From contig NZ_JACOGA010000005.1 of assembly GCF_014284175.1 (NCBI RefSeq), forward strand, positions 1-64,000: DNA of 64,000 nt. The letters are read 5' to 3'. Each line of letters begins with the position of its first letter. The first letter of the stretch is position 1. Made by a program: the position numbers and the translations under genes. Under the pieces are notes generated by a model. That model made no database searches and was not told the DNA's origin. It was given only the letters and a program-made list of their open reading frames with translations. Shown here piece after piece: positions 35,480 to 44,259 of this stretch. The DNA comes from Affinundibacterium flavidum (GTDB taxonomy: Bacteria; Pseudomonadota; Gammaproteobacteria; Burkholderiales; Burkholderiaceae_D).

Positions 35480-36748
35480 TTAATTATTGAGAGAGACTTT
35501 TTCTGCGTTTTCAAACTGATCGGTACCGGCGACAACCACCTTATCGCCCACTTTCAAACCGTCTACGACTTCTACTGCTGAGATACTGGTAGCACCTAAT
35601 TTGAAGGGGCGGCGGATCGCCATATTATTGTCAACGACGTAGACAAAACGACCGCCTTCGCTTTCAACAAACGGGCCACGTGCCAACATCAATACATTGG
35701 GTTTTTCTTCGATTAAGAGACGAGCGGAAACGCGTTGGCTTTGACGCAAACCCGATGGCTGCGCACCATCAAAACGAACCCGCGCCAATACCTGATTCTT
35801 CACGACCTCAGGTGACAAGGCAGATAATTTTCCTTTAGTCGTGACGCCGTTAATGGTGATTTCTGCTGTCATCCCCAAACCCAAATCAGCAACATAAGTT
35901 TCTGGAATTTCTAACTCGACTTCTAACTGCGATAAATCGACCAAAGTCATCAAAGCAGTATTCGCTGCAACCACACTGCGATTGGCAACCGACAAAGTAC
36001 CGACCATGCCATCCACCGGGGCTTTTAAGCGCAGCTCTTCCACTTTACGTTTTGCATCATCACGTACCAGACGCTGCTGTTCTAATTGTGCACTCTTGGT
36101 TTTCAGGTTCAGATCAACATCTTCATTTTCCAAACTGGTGGCGGCTTCTGCATGTTTAGCGCGGATTTCTGCCGTTTTCAAAGCATCTTGGGCGCGCATA
36201 TAATCGATCTTGGAAATCACACCAGATGGACCAGCTTTTTCAAAGCGCTCGAAAGTTCTAGCCGCGGTAACGCGTTCAATTTCCGCCTGATCAGCATCAC
36301 GTCGGGCAATCAGTTTTTGCTTACGTGCCAGAATTTTTTGACGACCAACTTCCGCTTCTAATTGGTCGTAATTAGCTTGTTCGCGTTTGAGTAAATTGGT
36401 GAGGTCGGGCGATTCCAGTTCGGCGACGATATCGCCTTTTTTTACCATATCGCCCGCTTTGACTTTCAAGGTTACGGTGCTCGACGCGGTCGAATACAAG
36501 GTAGGACTAATCGCCGCAACCATACGACCATTCACCGCGACATCACGCACCAAAGTGCCGCGAGTCACTTGAGCGATTTTGATACGTGATGCATTAATAG
36601 ATTTACTACCGTTAGCAAAAGCACGAAATAAGAAGAAACAAGCGATCACTAAAACGAGTGCCAGCACCATACCAGCAACTAATTTCTTTTGACGCCAGAC
36701 TGGCACTGCGGCAATAACCGCATCTTGACCTGATGTATCACGAATCAT
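35480..36748 (-). CDS. MacA/HlyD-like periplasmic adaptor of an ABC exporter
   Basis: 422-aa membrane-fusion protein: N-terminal anchor (LVAGMVLALVLVIACFFLF), a lipoyl/biotinyl half-motif (VTLKVKAGDMVKKGDIVAEL), an alpha-helical hairpin of ~110 residues, the second lipoyl half (LKAPVDGMVGTLSV), beta-barrel, and a C-terminal membrane-proximal domain (VVDGLKVGDKVVVAG). First gene of the adaptor-ATPase-permease-permease operon; AAGGA precedes the ATG and a sigma-54 promoter lies 39-56 bp upstream. MacAB-type pumps export peptides, lipids or macrolides; the cargo here is unknown, and no outer-membrane TolC gene is adjacent. Confidence 0.9.
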   Translation of the reverse strand: MIRDTSGQDAVIAAVPVWRQKKLVAGMVLALVLVIACFFLFRAFANGSKSINASRIKIAQVTRGTLVRDVAVNGRMVAAISPTLYSTASSTVTLKVKAGDMVKKGDIVAELESPDLTNLLKREQANYDQLEAEVGRQKILARKQKLIARRDADQAEIERVTAARTFERFEKAGPSGVISKIDYMRAQDALKTAEIRAKHAEAATSLENEDVDLNLKTKSAQLEQQRLVRDDAKRKVEELRLKAPVDGMVGTLSVANRSVVAANTALMTLVDLSQLEVELEIPETYVADLGLGMTAEITINGVTTKGKLSALSPEVVKNQVLARVRFDGAQPSGLRQSQRVSARLLIEEKPNVLMLARGPFVESEGGRFVYVVDNNMAIRRPFKLGATSISAVEVVDGLKVGDKVVVAGTDQFENAEKVSLNN

Positions 36749-36786
36749 GGAACTTCCTTAGCAAGGTGTGTCGAATACCATAGCTT

Positions 36787-36804
36787 TAGCAGGAAGTGTG
36801 CCAA
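36787..36804 (-). promoter_or_regulatory. Sigma-54 promoter of the exporter operon
   Basis: On the minus strand the sequence TTGGCACACTTCCTGCT has GG and GC separated by exactly 10 bases, close to the TGGCAC-N5-TTGC consensus. It ends ~39 bp before the adaptor start codon. The operon is followed by an NtrC-family activator gene, as expected for sigma-54 dependence. Confidence 0.7.
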
Positions 36805-36880
36805 GTTAAAAAATTACGGTAAGTACTTGATTTTAATCAAATTTACACTTTTTACTTAAGAAAATCAAAAGCGTCCGCAG

Positions 36881-36914
36881 TGTCCGATTCAAGGTTTGGC
36901 TACGAACTCGGACA
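36881..36914. promoter_or_regulatory. Possible upstream activator site for the sigma-54 promoter
   Basis: Inverted repeat TGTCCGA...TCGGACA with a 20-bp spacer, plus an additional GTCCG at 36873-36877. It lies ~90 bp upstream of the sigma-54 promoter, a distance usual for enhancer sites of NtrC-type activators. It is also close to the end of the neighbouring gene at 36928, so a terminator role is the alternative. Confidence 0.4.
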
Positions 36915-36927
36915 GCACCTTACGTAT

Positions 36928-38220
36928 TCAATTTTCCAAAGGAAATGGGTGCAATTGCCTTAATACTTTATTCAGCTCAATGGGACAATAATTAAGCGAA
37001 CGGCTAAAGCAGCTAATTGAGTAATCATGGAATAGATACAGAACCTGCTGTGGCGCAAAGTTTGCGAAGTTTGCCCGCAGAGTTGTCATTTCTTGTTCTG
37101 ACAATTGTCCTGAACTATTAATAGAGATGTGCCAGACTTCAGAAAAATAGGGAGAAAAATAACCTGCACCGCCATTTCCAAACGAATCGGAAATGATCAA
37201 TAATTTTTTACCTGATGTCGGTGTCGGGGACTGCCAACGGTAACGTGAAACATCACCCAACTTTGCAGCGCTAGGCAACTCGGGGAAGCAATCTGGTCCA
37301 ACACAGGCGGTAATATTCGACGCCCCATAATCAGGGCTCTCTATCTGGGCGACCAAAGGCACGCCGGGCATGAAGCGCTGCAAATCAGAACTGACTGTTT
37401 CAGGATGAAAGCGTAAACTTCGGGCAGCGTCCATATGCCACTGCTGCTCAGCCAGCTCTCGAGCAAAAACTTGCGCACCACGTCCATGCCAATGAAAATT
37501 CACTGCTGGATATAATTGCATTTCTGCCTTTTGTTTTTGCATCGCTGCTAAAGGATAAAAGACAGTATTGGAAACTTCGGGACTGGTTAGTGCAATTTGC
37601 TGCAAGATTGCAGGTAGCGTCGGTATCTGATGCGCACATTCTGCTTGCATCCAGGCTGGTAGCAATTCCGAATATAAAATCGGTTTGGTCGGGACGAATG
37701 CGATCGCAGTTGCTTGCTTTTCGTCCGCTTCTTTACTTTCGGTCTTCGATGTTTGTGTCACAACTTGCATAAAGCTGGTGACGCTCGTCGCCAATTCCTG
37801 AACGACAGCAGGCGTGACGCCTTTTCCACATAAAAATTGACGCATACGTTGAGGGTGAGCAGCGTCATGGGAAGTGAAGAACAGTGTCTGCTCGCCGCCC
37901 ATCGCTAATTGTAGCGATGCAGTTTCACCTAAACCATAGAAGCGCAATTGATTATTCCACGCGATCATCGATTGGCGCAGTCCAAAATGATCGTTCAGAT
38001 AAGCATCCATCTGATTGGTCCAAGCCAGCACCGCAGCCAAATTATTCGGACGCTGTGGCAGCGCTGCCAATTCCCGATTTTCCAATGCTGGATCAGCTTG
38101 GTCTAATTTCAACACCTGTATAACTGCGGGTAGCAGCAAAATTACAAACCAAAAACACAGGAAACCGTGCCGACGAACCATGCGGATAGGTTCAAACAAA
38201 ATAGACAAAAATCGCATCAT
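36928..38220 (-). CDS. AlgX/AlgJ-like SGNH-type acetyltransferase partner
   Basis: 430-aa protein with one N-terminal membrane segment (FLCFWFVILLLPAVIQVLKL) and a periplasmic SGNH-like domain. The N-terminal ENRELAALP...NDHFGLRQSMI block and the catalytic-serine motif LLIISDSFGNGG are those of AlgX/AlgJ-type proteins that transfer acetyl groups onto an exopolysaccharide. Its partner, the MBOAT protein upstream, supplies acetyl groups across the membrane. The genes are 10 bp apart. No polymerase or glycosyltransferase gene is adjacent, so the acceptor polysaccharide cannot be named. Confidence 0.83.
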   Translation of the reverse strand: MMRFLSILFEPIRMVRRHGFLCFWFVILLLPAVIQVLKLDQADPALENRELAALPQRPNNLAAVLAWTNQMDAYLNDHFGLRQSMIAWNNQLRFYGLGETASLQLAMGGEQTLFFTSHDAAHPQRMRQFLCGKGVTPAVVQELATSVTSFMQVVTQTSKTESKEADEKQATAIAFVPTKPILYSELLPAWMQAECAHQIPTLPAILQQIALTSPEVSNTVFYPLAAMQKQKAEMQLYPAVNFHWHGRGAQVFARELAEQQWHMDAARSLRFHPETVSSDLQRFMPGVPLVAQIESPDYGASNITACVGPDCFPELPSAAKLGDVSRYRWQSPTPTSGKKLLIISDSFGNGGAGYFSPYFSEVWHISINSSGQLSEQEMTTLRANFANFAPQQVLYLFHDYSISCFSRSLNYCPIELNKVLRQLHPFPLEN

Positions 38221-38230
38221 CTGTTCTCAC

Positions 38231-39655
38231 TCAAAACCGGAAATAGATAAATGGGTTATAGGCACCACTCGCCAAGCTGATCATGCACAATACAAATAGC
38301 CCAAGCAGGGATATTTGTCGAATTAGTGTCACACTACGACTAGCTGGAAATCTAGCCTGAACAGCGCTCAGCAACATTGATTGAGCGGGCGTTGCCAACA
38401 CAATTCCTGCTATGATTGCCAACAACAAGCTGGGGTGAAGATATGCTGCTAAAGGCGTCGCCTGCGCCATATCCAAGTTACCAATGCCAAACATACTCAA
38501 GGCAAAATTTCCTGCGGATTGGATAGATTCAGATCGAAATAAAACCCAAGCCAGCATCACCACCAACATCGTGTAGAGATGACGCATAGGTTTCCAACAG
38601 CTTGCTATCCACGCTGATAAACCTAGACGTTCTGCGACCAAAAACAAGCCGTGATATATACCCCAGACAACAAATGTCCAGTTAGCACCATGCCACAATC
38701 CACACAGTACGAACACGCTGAATAAATTGACCGCTGTGCGCAACGACGTGCCGCGATTTCCACCTAAAGGTATATACACATAATCACGGAACCAGCGTGA
38801 CAAACTCATGTGCCAGCGGCGCCAAAATTCAGTAATCGATTGTGCGATATAGGGGAAGTGAAAATTACGCGGAAAGGTAAATCCGCAGACTATTCCGAGG
38901 CCTATCGCCATCAAAGAATAGCCGCCAAAATCAAAATAGATTTGCAAGGTGTAACTCAGTGCCCCTAACCAGGCAACACTGCTCAATAGCTGGTCAGAGC
39001 TCAATCCAAAAATTTGATCAGCACTCAATGCAAAGGTATTGGCCAATAATATTTTTTGGGCTAACCCCAAAATAAAAAAACGCACCCCAGTCTCAGCACG
39101 CGCCCACGACCAGCGTCTTTGATGCAGTTGCCGCGCGACCGTCGAAAAGCGAACGATGGGTCCGGCCACCAATTGTGGAAACATGATGATGTACGTAAAT
39201 AGCGCGACAAAGCTTTTTTCTGGTGCCGTTTTCTTGCGATAAATATCGACCAGATAGGAAATAGCGTGAAAGATGAAAAACGAGATACCCAAAGGTAAGC
39301 TGACTTGCTCGGGCCGTGTGATTTGAAAATGCAAAGCCGAGCCCGCCTGCATCACAGTATCCATCGCAAAATTAAAATATTTGTAGTACGCCAGGCCGCC
39401 TAGATTGAAACCTACTGCCAGTACGAAGGCTAGTTTGGCAGAAGCTCCGCGCTGTTGCGCATTCGCTATCCACAAACCAAAACCATAGTTTGCAACGATA
39501 CAAATCAGCAGCAAAGGCAAATTCGCTGGCTCGCCCCAGGTATAAAAAATCAAACTGGCAATCGCGAGTACCGCATTTTTCCATGGCAGTACACGATATA
39601 ACACGAGGAATATCGGCAAAAAATAAAATAAAAAACTGATTGAACTAAAAACCAT
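38231..39655 (-). CDS. MBOAT-family membrane O-acyltransferase (AlgI-like)
   Basis: 474-aa polytopic membrane protein. The start MVFSSISFLFYFLPIFLVLY, the FDFGGYSLMAIGLG block, the FWRRWHMSLSRWFRDYVYIP block and the catalytic histidine in GLWHGANWTFVVWGIYHG are diagnostic of AlgI/DltB-type MBOAT proteins. It moves an acyl (probably acetyl) group across the inner membrane for polysaccharide modification with the AlgX-like protein encoded 10 bp downstream. Confidence 0.92.
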   Translation of the reverse strand: MVFSSISFLFYFLPIFLVLYRVLPWKNAVLAIASLIFYTWGEPANLPLLLICIVANYGFGLWIANAQQRGASAKLAFVLAVGFNLGGLAYYKYFNFAMDTVMQAGSALHFQITRPEQVSLPLGISFFIFHAISYLVDIYRKKTAPEKSFVALFTYIIMFPQLVAGPIVRFSTVARQLHQRRWSWARAETGVRFFILGLAQKILLANTFALSADQIFGLSSDQLLSSVAWLGALSYTLQIYFDFGGYSLMAIGLGIVCGFTFPRNFHFPYIAQSITEFWRRWHMSLSRWFRDYVYIPLGGNRGTSLRTAVNLFSVFVLCGLWHGANWTFVVWGIYHGLFLVAERLGLSAWIASCWKPMRHLYTMLVVMLAWVLFRSESIQSAGNFALSMFGIGNLDMAQATPLAAYLHPSLLLAIIAGIVLATPAQSMLLSAVQARFPASRSVTLIRQISLLGLFVLCMISLASGAYNPFIYFRF

Positions 39656-39713
39656 GCGAGACTTTTTTCTTAATAGTGAAGGTTAAATTTCCAATGAAAA
39701 TCATCAAAGGCAA

Positions 39714-40160
39714 TCAAACTTCTGGCGTGGCAATCACCTTGCCAGCCACATGCGTCGTCAGCACAATTGCCGTCGAAGTCGAGCCAAAGGCATTGAGTTG
39801 ATTAATAATACGCTGCAGATGTTCGACGTCCGTCGCCAGTACCTTCATCACTGCGCCATCTTCGCCAGTTACGGTATAGCAATCGATAATCTCAGGGCAA
39901 TTCGCGACGAATTGTGCGTACGGCCGGCCTTGTTGGGTAGAGACGCGTATCATTGCTGTAATGTCATAGCCGAGAGCCTTGGGATTAATGTCGGCACGAT
40001 AACCACGGATGATATTGCTGCTTTCAAGGCGCTTGATACGTTCGGAGACTGCGGGTTGACTCAGGTGCACCTGACGGCCAATTTCAGCATGCGACATGCG
40101 AGCATCTTCTTGCAATAATTGCAGGATTTTTTTGTCAAATTGGTCGATTTTTTGATTCAT
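39714..40160 (-). CDS. Lrp/AsnC-family transcriptional regulator
   Basis: 148-aa regulator: N-terminal winged helix (DKKILQLLQEDARMSHAEIG, LSQPAVSERIKRLES) and a C-terminal RAM ligand-binding domain (CYTVTGEDGAVMKVLATD). The frame is open to 40265; ATG 40160 follows GAGG and gives the usual start MNQKIDQFDKKIL. Divergent from lysA with ~105 bp between the starts, so it may control lysine synthesis or itself in response to an amino acid. Confidence 0.92.
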   Translation of the reverse strand: MNQKIDQFDKKILQLLQEDARMSHAEIGRQVHLSQPAVSERIKRLESSNIIRGYRADINPKALGYDITAMIRVSTQQGRPYAQFVANCPEIIDCYTVTGEDGAVMKVLATDVEHLQRIINQLNAFGSTSTAIVLTTHVAGKVIATPEV

Positions 40161-40265
40161 AAGCAAAACCTCGTGATTTTTAGTGAATCCACGGTGAAAG
40201 TGCGATTTCACCTTTGAACACCCATTTAGTTTTGGCATTGTACGCGTTACAGTAGTGCATCTCAA

Positions 40266-41540
40266 ATGTCCTTACCTGATCTGGAATTCTTTATGCCTAA
40301 CGCCATCTCCGCAGCACAAATACATCACATCGCGCAAACTTATCAAACACCGTGCTGGGCATATGATGCGGCTTTGATTCGCGCCCAGATTGCGCAGTTA
40401 CGCCAGTTTGACGTAATTCGCTTTGCGCAAAAGTCCTGCAGCAATCTTCACATTTTGCGTTTGATGCGCGAACAAGGTGTGTTAGTGGATTCAGTGTCTC
40501 TGGGAGAAGTCGAACGCGCGCTCGTAGCAGGATTTGATCCTAGCTCGGCATCGGCGCATGCACCTATCGTGTTCACGGCGGACTTACTCGATCAGCATGC
40601 ATTAAAACGCGTAGTGGAATTAAATATCCCGGTCAATTGCGGCTCACCACAAATGTTAGAACAGCTCGGTGAAGCGCATCCGGGTCACCCAGTTTGGTTA
40701 CGTATCAATCCTGGCTTCGGACATGGTCATAGCCGCAAAACGAATACCGGTGGCGAACAAAGTAAGCACGGCATCTGGCATGAAGAACTACCGCAAGCCT
40801 ATGCTCTGATCCGTAAATATGGTCTGCAATTAGTTGGCTTACACATGCATATCGGTTCGGGCGTCGATTACGACCATTTACAAAGTGTGTGCGATGCCAT
40901 GATCACACAAGTCAAAAACTGCCCGCTAGATCTGCAAGCCATTTCTATCGGTGGTGGCTTATCTATCCCGTATCAAGCTGGCGAACCCGAAGTCGATACT
41001 GCACATTACTTCGAGATTTGGGATGTAGCACGTCAGCAGATCGAAGCGCATCTCGGTCACAAGATCAGTATGGAAATCGAACCAGGGCGCTTTTTAGTCG
41101 CACAATCGGGCATCTTGATTTCTGAACTGCGCGCACAAAAACAAGTTGGTAGCAACTTCTTCGCCTTCGTCGATGCCGGTTTCAATGATCTGGTACGTCC
41201 TTCCATGTATGGCAGCTTCCACCGCATCAGCGCCCACATTACCAATGGCGAACTACGCACAGGCAATACCCGCCCTACTGTCGTCGCTGGCCCGCTCTGC
41301 GAATCTGGCGATGTCTTCACCCAAGAAGAAGGTGGCGTCGTCACGCATCAAGATTTACCTGCCTGCGAAGTCGGTGATTTATTGGTATTTCACGACGCTG
41401 GCGCTTACGGAGCCAGCATGTCGTCGAATTACAATTCACGACCATTGATTCCTGAGGTGTTGGTGGATGGCGATGAGGTGCGATTGATACGTCGTCGGCA
41501 GACTATTCAGGAGTTGATGGGCTTGGAAGTAATAGATTAG
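40266..41540 (+). CDS. lysA: Diaminopimelate decarboxylase
   Basis: 424-aa fold-type III PLP enzyme that converts meso-diaminopimelate to L-lysine. PLP lysine in VIRFAQKSCSNLHILRLM, then VSLGEVERAL, HMHIGSGVDY, the glycine loop ISIGGGLSIPY, EPGRFLVA, and the substrate motif GPLCESGDVF with the partner-subunit cysteine. It matches the E. coli LysA type closely, including SKHGIWHEELP and YGASMSSNYNSRPL. An alternative start at 40293 has a better GGAA spacing; 40266 keeps the E. coli-like N-terminal length. E. coli lysA is divergent from lysR, whereas here the divergent gene is an Lrp/AsnC regulator. Confidence 0.95.
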   Translation: MSLPDLEFFMPNAISAAQIHHIAQTYQTPCWAYDAALIRAQIAQLRQFDVIRFAQKSCSNLHILRLMREQGVLVDSVSLGEVERALVAGFDPSSASAHAPIVFTADLLDQHALKRVVELNIPVNCGSPQMLEQLGEAHPGHPVWLRINPGFGHGHSRKTNTGGEQSKHGIWHEELPQAYALIRKYGLQLVGLHMHIGSGVDYDHLQSVCDAMITQVKNCPLDLQAISIGGGLSIPYQAGEPEVDTAHYFEIWDVARQQIEAHLGHKISMEIEPGRFLVAQSGILISELRAQKQVGSNFFAFVDAGFNDLVRPSMYGSFHRISAHITNGELRTGNTRPTVVAGPLCESGDVFTQEEGGVVTHQDLPACEVGDLLVFHDAGAYGASMSSNYNSRPLIPEVLVDGDEVRLIRRRQTIQELMGLEVID

Positions 41541-41788
41541 TAAGTAGCCAATTAGCGCTGATCGAATCAAACAAATTTGTATGCGTTTCACTCTCTAGTT
41601 CTCTACTTCAAGCTATGCCAATCAAAGAATTAGATGCAGGCTATCTGGCTAGAGCACCAATCATTTTGTTTGACGCTTTTGAATGACACATCAATTGTTT
41701 CACGACTTATCTTGCGACTGTTGCAATATGAAAGACGAAGTCAAGCGGAAATTGGATTTGCTACTTAGATCCCGAAGAGCAGAGAATA

Positions 41789-42643
41789 CTAACTCTCATT
41801 CATTCGCTTGGTCATCTGTTCAATTTTTATTGGTGAAGTAAGCACATCATGCAATTGATCATGCTTTACTTTCCCTAAGTGAAATTGCTTTATCCATTCG
41901 GAACAAATTTTCACTTTTGCACAATTTTTGGAAGCCAATATTGCTGGTATAAGCGAAACACCTTTTGCGTCGACACCGTTTTTTTCCAGTTTCAGCATTA
42001 CGTCGGCCTGATATTCTTCTAAGTCTTGAACAGTAGATCTCCACACCCCTAATTGTGGTAGTTCTCGCTCCACACCACCTCTATCAAATTCACTTACCGC
42101 CATTAAACTTGCACGTGCACTTTTATGACCTATTAGTGCCTTTTTTAGAAGTCGGTCTATTTTCTCCAATTCATTTAAGAGGGTAATATCTTCGTCTGCA
42201 TAATCAGAAATGGAGCTCCTCTCGAATAGCACTTTTTCTTGATCGTACAAACAAAGGAAAACCAAATTTCCCGTTTCCCAAAGTTTTTTGGCTTCAGTAA
42301 CGGCTATATCAATATGGTACGTTTCTACTTTTGCTGTGCGTTCTACTTGCTTTTCATTAACGCAGGTGATGCGAATTCCTTCAAGCATTTCCAGACGTTT
42401 CTCCATAGCAATGTGTGTTCCCAACACGATATCATCACCATTGCCTTTACTGTTATCGCGCAGACCAAGGAAACTCTGACTCTCAAAAAAATGAGCACGA
42501 ACAGGTACTACATTCACACTATTATTTGAATCATCGTCGTCAGATGCCCCCATTTGGCTCATACGATTCTGTTCGCTCGCGCAATACGCATCATTATTTG
42601 GATTCATGCTATCGCTACGATCATCATTTGAACTTCGACTCAT
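41789..42643 (-). CDS. Unrecognised acidic protein
   Basis: 284 aa, no recognised domain. The first ~45 residues are low-complexity and acidic (SNDDRSDSMNPNNDAY; ASDDDDSNNS), then a mixed alpha/beta region (~50-140) with VETYHIDIAVTEAKKLWETG, and a helical, charged C-terminal half. No signal peptide or membrane segment. A clear AAAGGA precedes the ATG. It lies 78 bp downstream of the HTH gene at 42722 on the same strand, probably as one unit. The local DNA is visibly AT-richer than the flanking core genes, which suggests acquired DNA. Confidence 0.7.
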   Translation of the reverse strand: MSRSSNDDRSDSMNPNNDAYCASEQNRMSQMGASDDDDSNNSVNVVPVRAHFFESQSFLGLRDNSKGNGDDIVLGTHIAMEKRLEMLEGIRITCVNEKQVERTAKVETYHIDIAVTEAKKLWETGNLVFLCLYDQEKVLFERSSISDYADEDITLLNELEKIDRLLKKALIGHKSARASLMAVSEFDRGGVERELPQLGVWRSTVQDLEEYQADVMLKLEKNGVDAKGVSLIPAILASKNCAKVKICSEWIKQFHLGKVKHDQLHDVLTSPIKIEQMTKRMNES

Positions 42644-42721
42644 ATATGTATTCCTTTACAGAAAAATTAAACTTTCAAAATTGCCGCTAATCACGCAAAC
42701 ACGTGATGCTGATCGGATACT

Positions 42722-43993
42722 TTAGGCTAACTCACTCTCGGTTCGTCGAAGCTCAATAAATTGTTTGCGTCTAACTTCCGCCCAAGGCGCTTGATTAAAT
42801 TGATTGCTTTCATCGATCCAGCCCAAATCAATTTCAAATTTCTTTAATTTACGCCTTACCGCAAAAAAACTGCCTTTAGCTTTTTCAGTTAAAGTCAATT
42901 CAACACCGCGCATTGCCAAGAAGAAGCCATATTCTTCCGTATTTAAACCATCACAAATATCTTGAAGATATTCCTCAATCTCATGGTTAAAACTAAAATT
43001 GCGCTTCTCCACACACTCCCAATCCTCATCATTTCTTCCCACACCTCTATTTTCAAAAACAAGAATTTGAATTATTGGTGCACTCCCTACTGCGGGTGCG
43101 ACTTTACCGTAAATGTCAACGGAATCAGCATATTGCCAAGCGAATTTCTCCAGATCTCTCGACACATATTCATCCTCCCAAACGTCGGCGTGAATCCATG
43201 ACATTCCATCTTCGCGGGAGACTCTACATGCGACACATTCAAATACATTTTTGCGCGTATTATTGCTAAATTCACCTGTCAGACGATGATGAAATTTACT
43301 TTTCTCCAAGGTGAACTTCAAACTCCCTTGGCAATGGCTTGATAAATATTTTCGGCTATCTTCCAAAAAATAATTGATACTCGCTGAACCAAGTAAGAGT
43401 TTTCCAAGTACATGTTCCAAATGAAAGAAATCAGAATAAATCCACCAATAACATGCGTCGCTTCCATTCATCGGAAAGTCGTCTCTTTCCAATAAAAGGC
43501 AAGCGTAAATTTTACGAATTTCCTTTCCATTGCCATGAAAAGAAAATTTTTCAAAATCACGCAACAATTCAGACGCCAAACTCCTATATGCCCAATCTTT
43601 GTCTGCCATATCCCATGACATCAATTCACCAAGCTCAAACTTTAGCAATGTAGAAATTTCCTCTAACAGAAAGGTATTCTCACTTAACTTCAAATAGCGA
43701 ATTCGATTCCTTAGTTTCTTTCCCAGTGCTTCACCATACTCAAAATAATCACGATTCAAAAGATGTTCAATCGTCACCCCTAAGACTTTAGCAAGCGACT
43801 TAGCTCTAACTAAACTTACCTTGCCAGTTTCTTCAATTTTTTGATACATACGCAATCGTGATTCCTCGTTTGCCTTACTTAAAATAGAAAAAGCCTGGTC
43901 AGCCAAAGCCTTTTGCGACATCGGCACTGCTTTACGACACACTTGAAGACGCTCATTATCGATTTGAATTAATTTCGCCACGTTTTGCACCAT
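42722..43993 (-). CDS. Unrecognised protein with N-terminal HTH domain
   Basis: 423 aa. Residues ~10-80 look like a Cro/C1-type helix-turn-helix (VPMSQKALADQAFSILSKA; GKVSLVRAKSLAKVLGVTIE), with an unusual insertion between the helices. The remaining ~340 residues match nothing I know; they contain several Trp/Tyr-rich segments (SDACYWWIYSDFFHLEHVLG). There is no transmembrane helix. Together with the downstream acidic protein it forms an isolated two-gene unit next to a decayed nucleotidyltransferase gene. It could be a regulator with a ligand domain or part of a defence or stress module; the function is open. No strong ribosome-binding site before the ATG. Confidence 0.7.
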   Translation of the reverse strand: MVQNVAKLIQIDNERLQVCRKAVPMSQKALADQAFSILSKANEESRLRMYQKIEETGKVSLVRAKSLAKVLGVTIEHLLNRDYFEYGEALGKKLRNRIRYLKLSENTFLLEEISTLLKFELGELMSWDMADKDWAYRSLASELLRDFEKFSFHGNGKEIRKIYACLLLERDDFPMNGSDACYWWIYSDFFHLEHVLGKLLLGSASINYFLEDSRKYLSSHCQGSLKFTLEKSKFHHRLTGEFSNNTRKNVFECVACRVSREDGMSWIHADVWEDEYVSRDLEKFAWQYADSVDIYGKVAPAVGSAPIIQILVFENRGVGRNDEDWECVEKRNFSFNHEIEEYLQDICDGLNTEEYGFFLAMRGVELTLTEKAKGSFFAVRRKLKKFEIDLGWIDESNQFNQAPWAEVRRKQFIELRRTESELA

Positions 43994-44155
43994 GTTTTAA
44001 CTGAATAATTCATATTAGCACTGGTAAAAAATCGTAACAATGTGACTTTTACGACTTTTTGAGATTTATTTTATATACCTACGTAAACACAATACAAAGA
44101 TGCTCAAACGATGCTTAAAATAGCACTCAGCTTTAAAAATCCAAGTTAATCCAGC

Positions 44156-44193
44156 TTTTTTGCCACATAATATTAAAAAATATGTGGCAAAAA
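44156..44193. repeat. AT-rich inverted repeat near the HTH gene
   Basis: TTTTTGCCACATA and TATGTGGCAAAAA face each other over ~12 bp, and a third TGCCACACA-like half-site follows at ~44214. It lies between the divergent HTH gene (starts 43993) and the nucleotidyltransferase remnant (starts 44260). It may be an operator of the HTH protein, or a bidirectional terminator. Confidence 0.5.
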
Positions 44194-44259
44194 TTTACTG
44201 CACAAACCACCATTGCCACACATTTTTTAAATTTATGTGATAAGCAAGGAGTTGACAGA

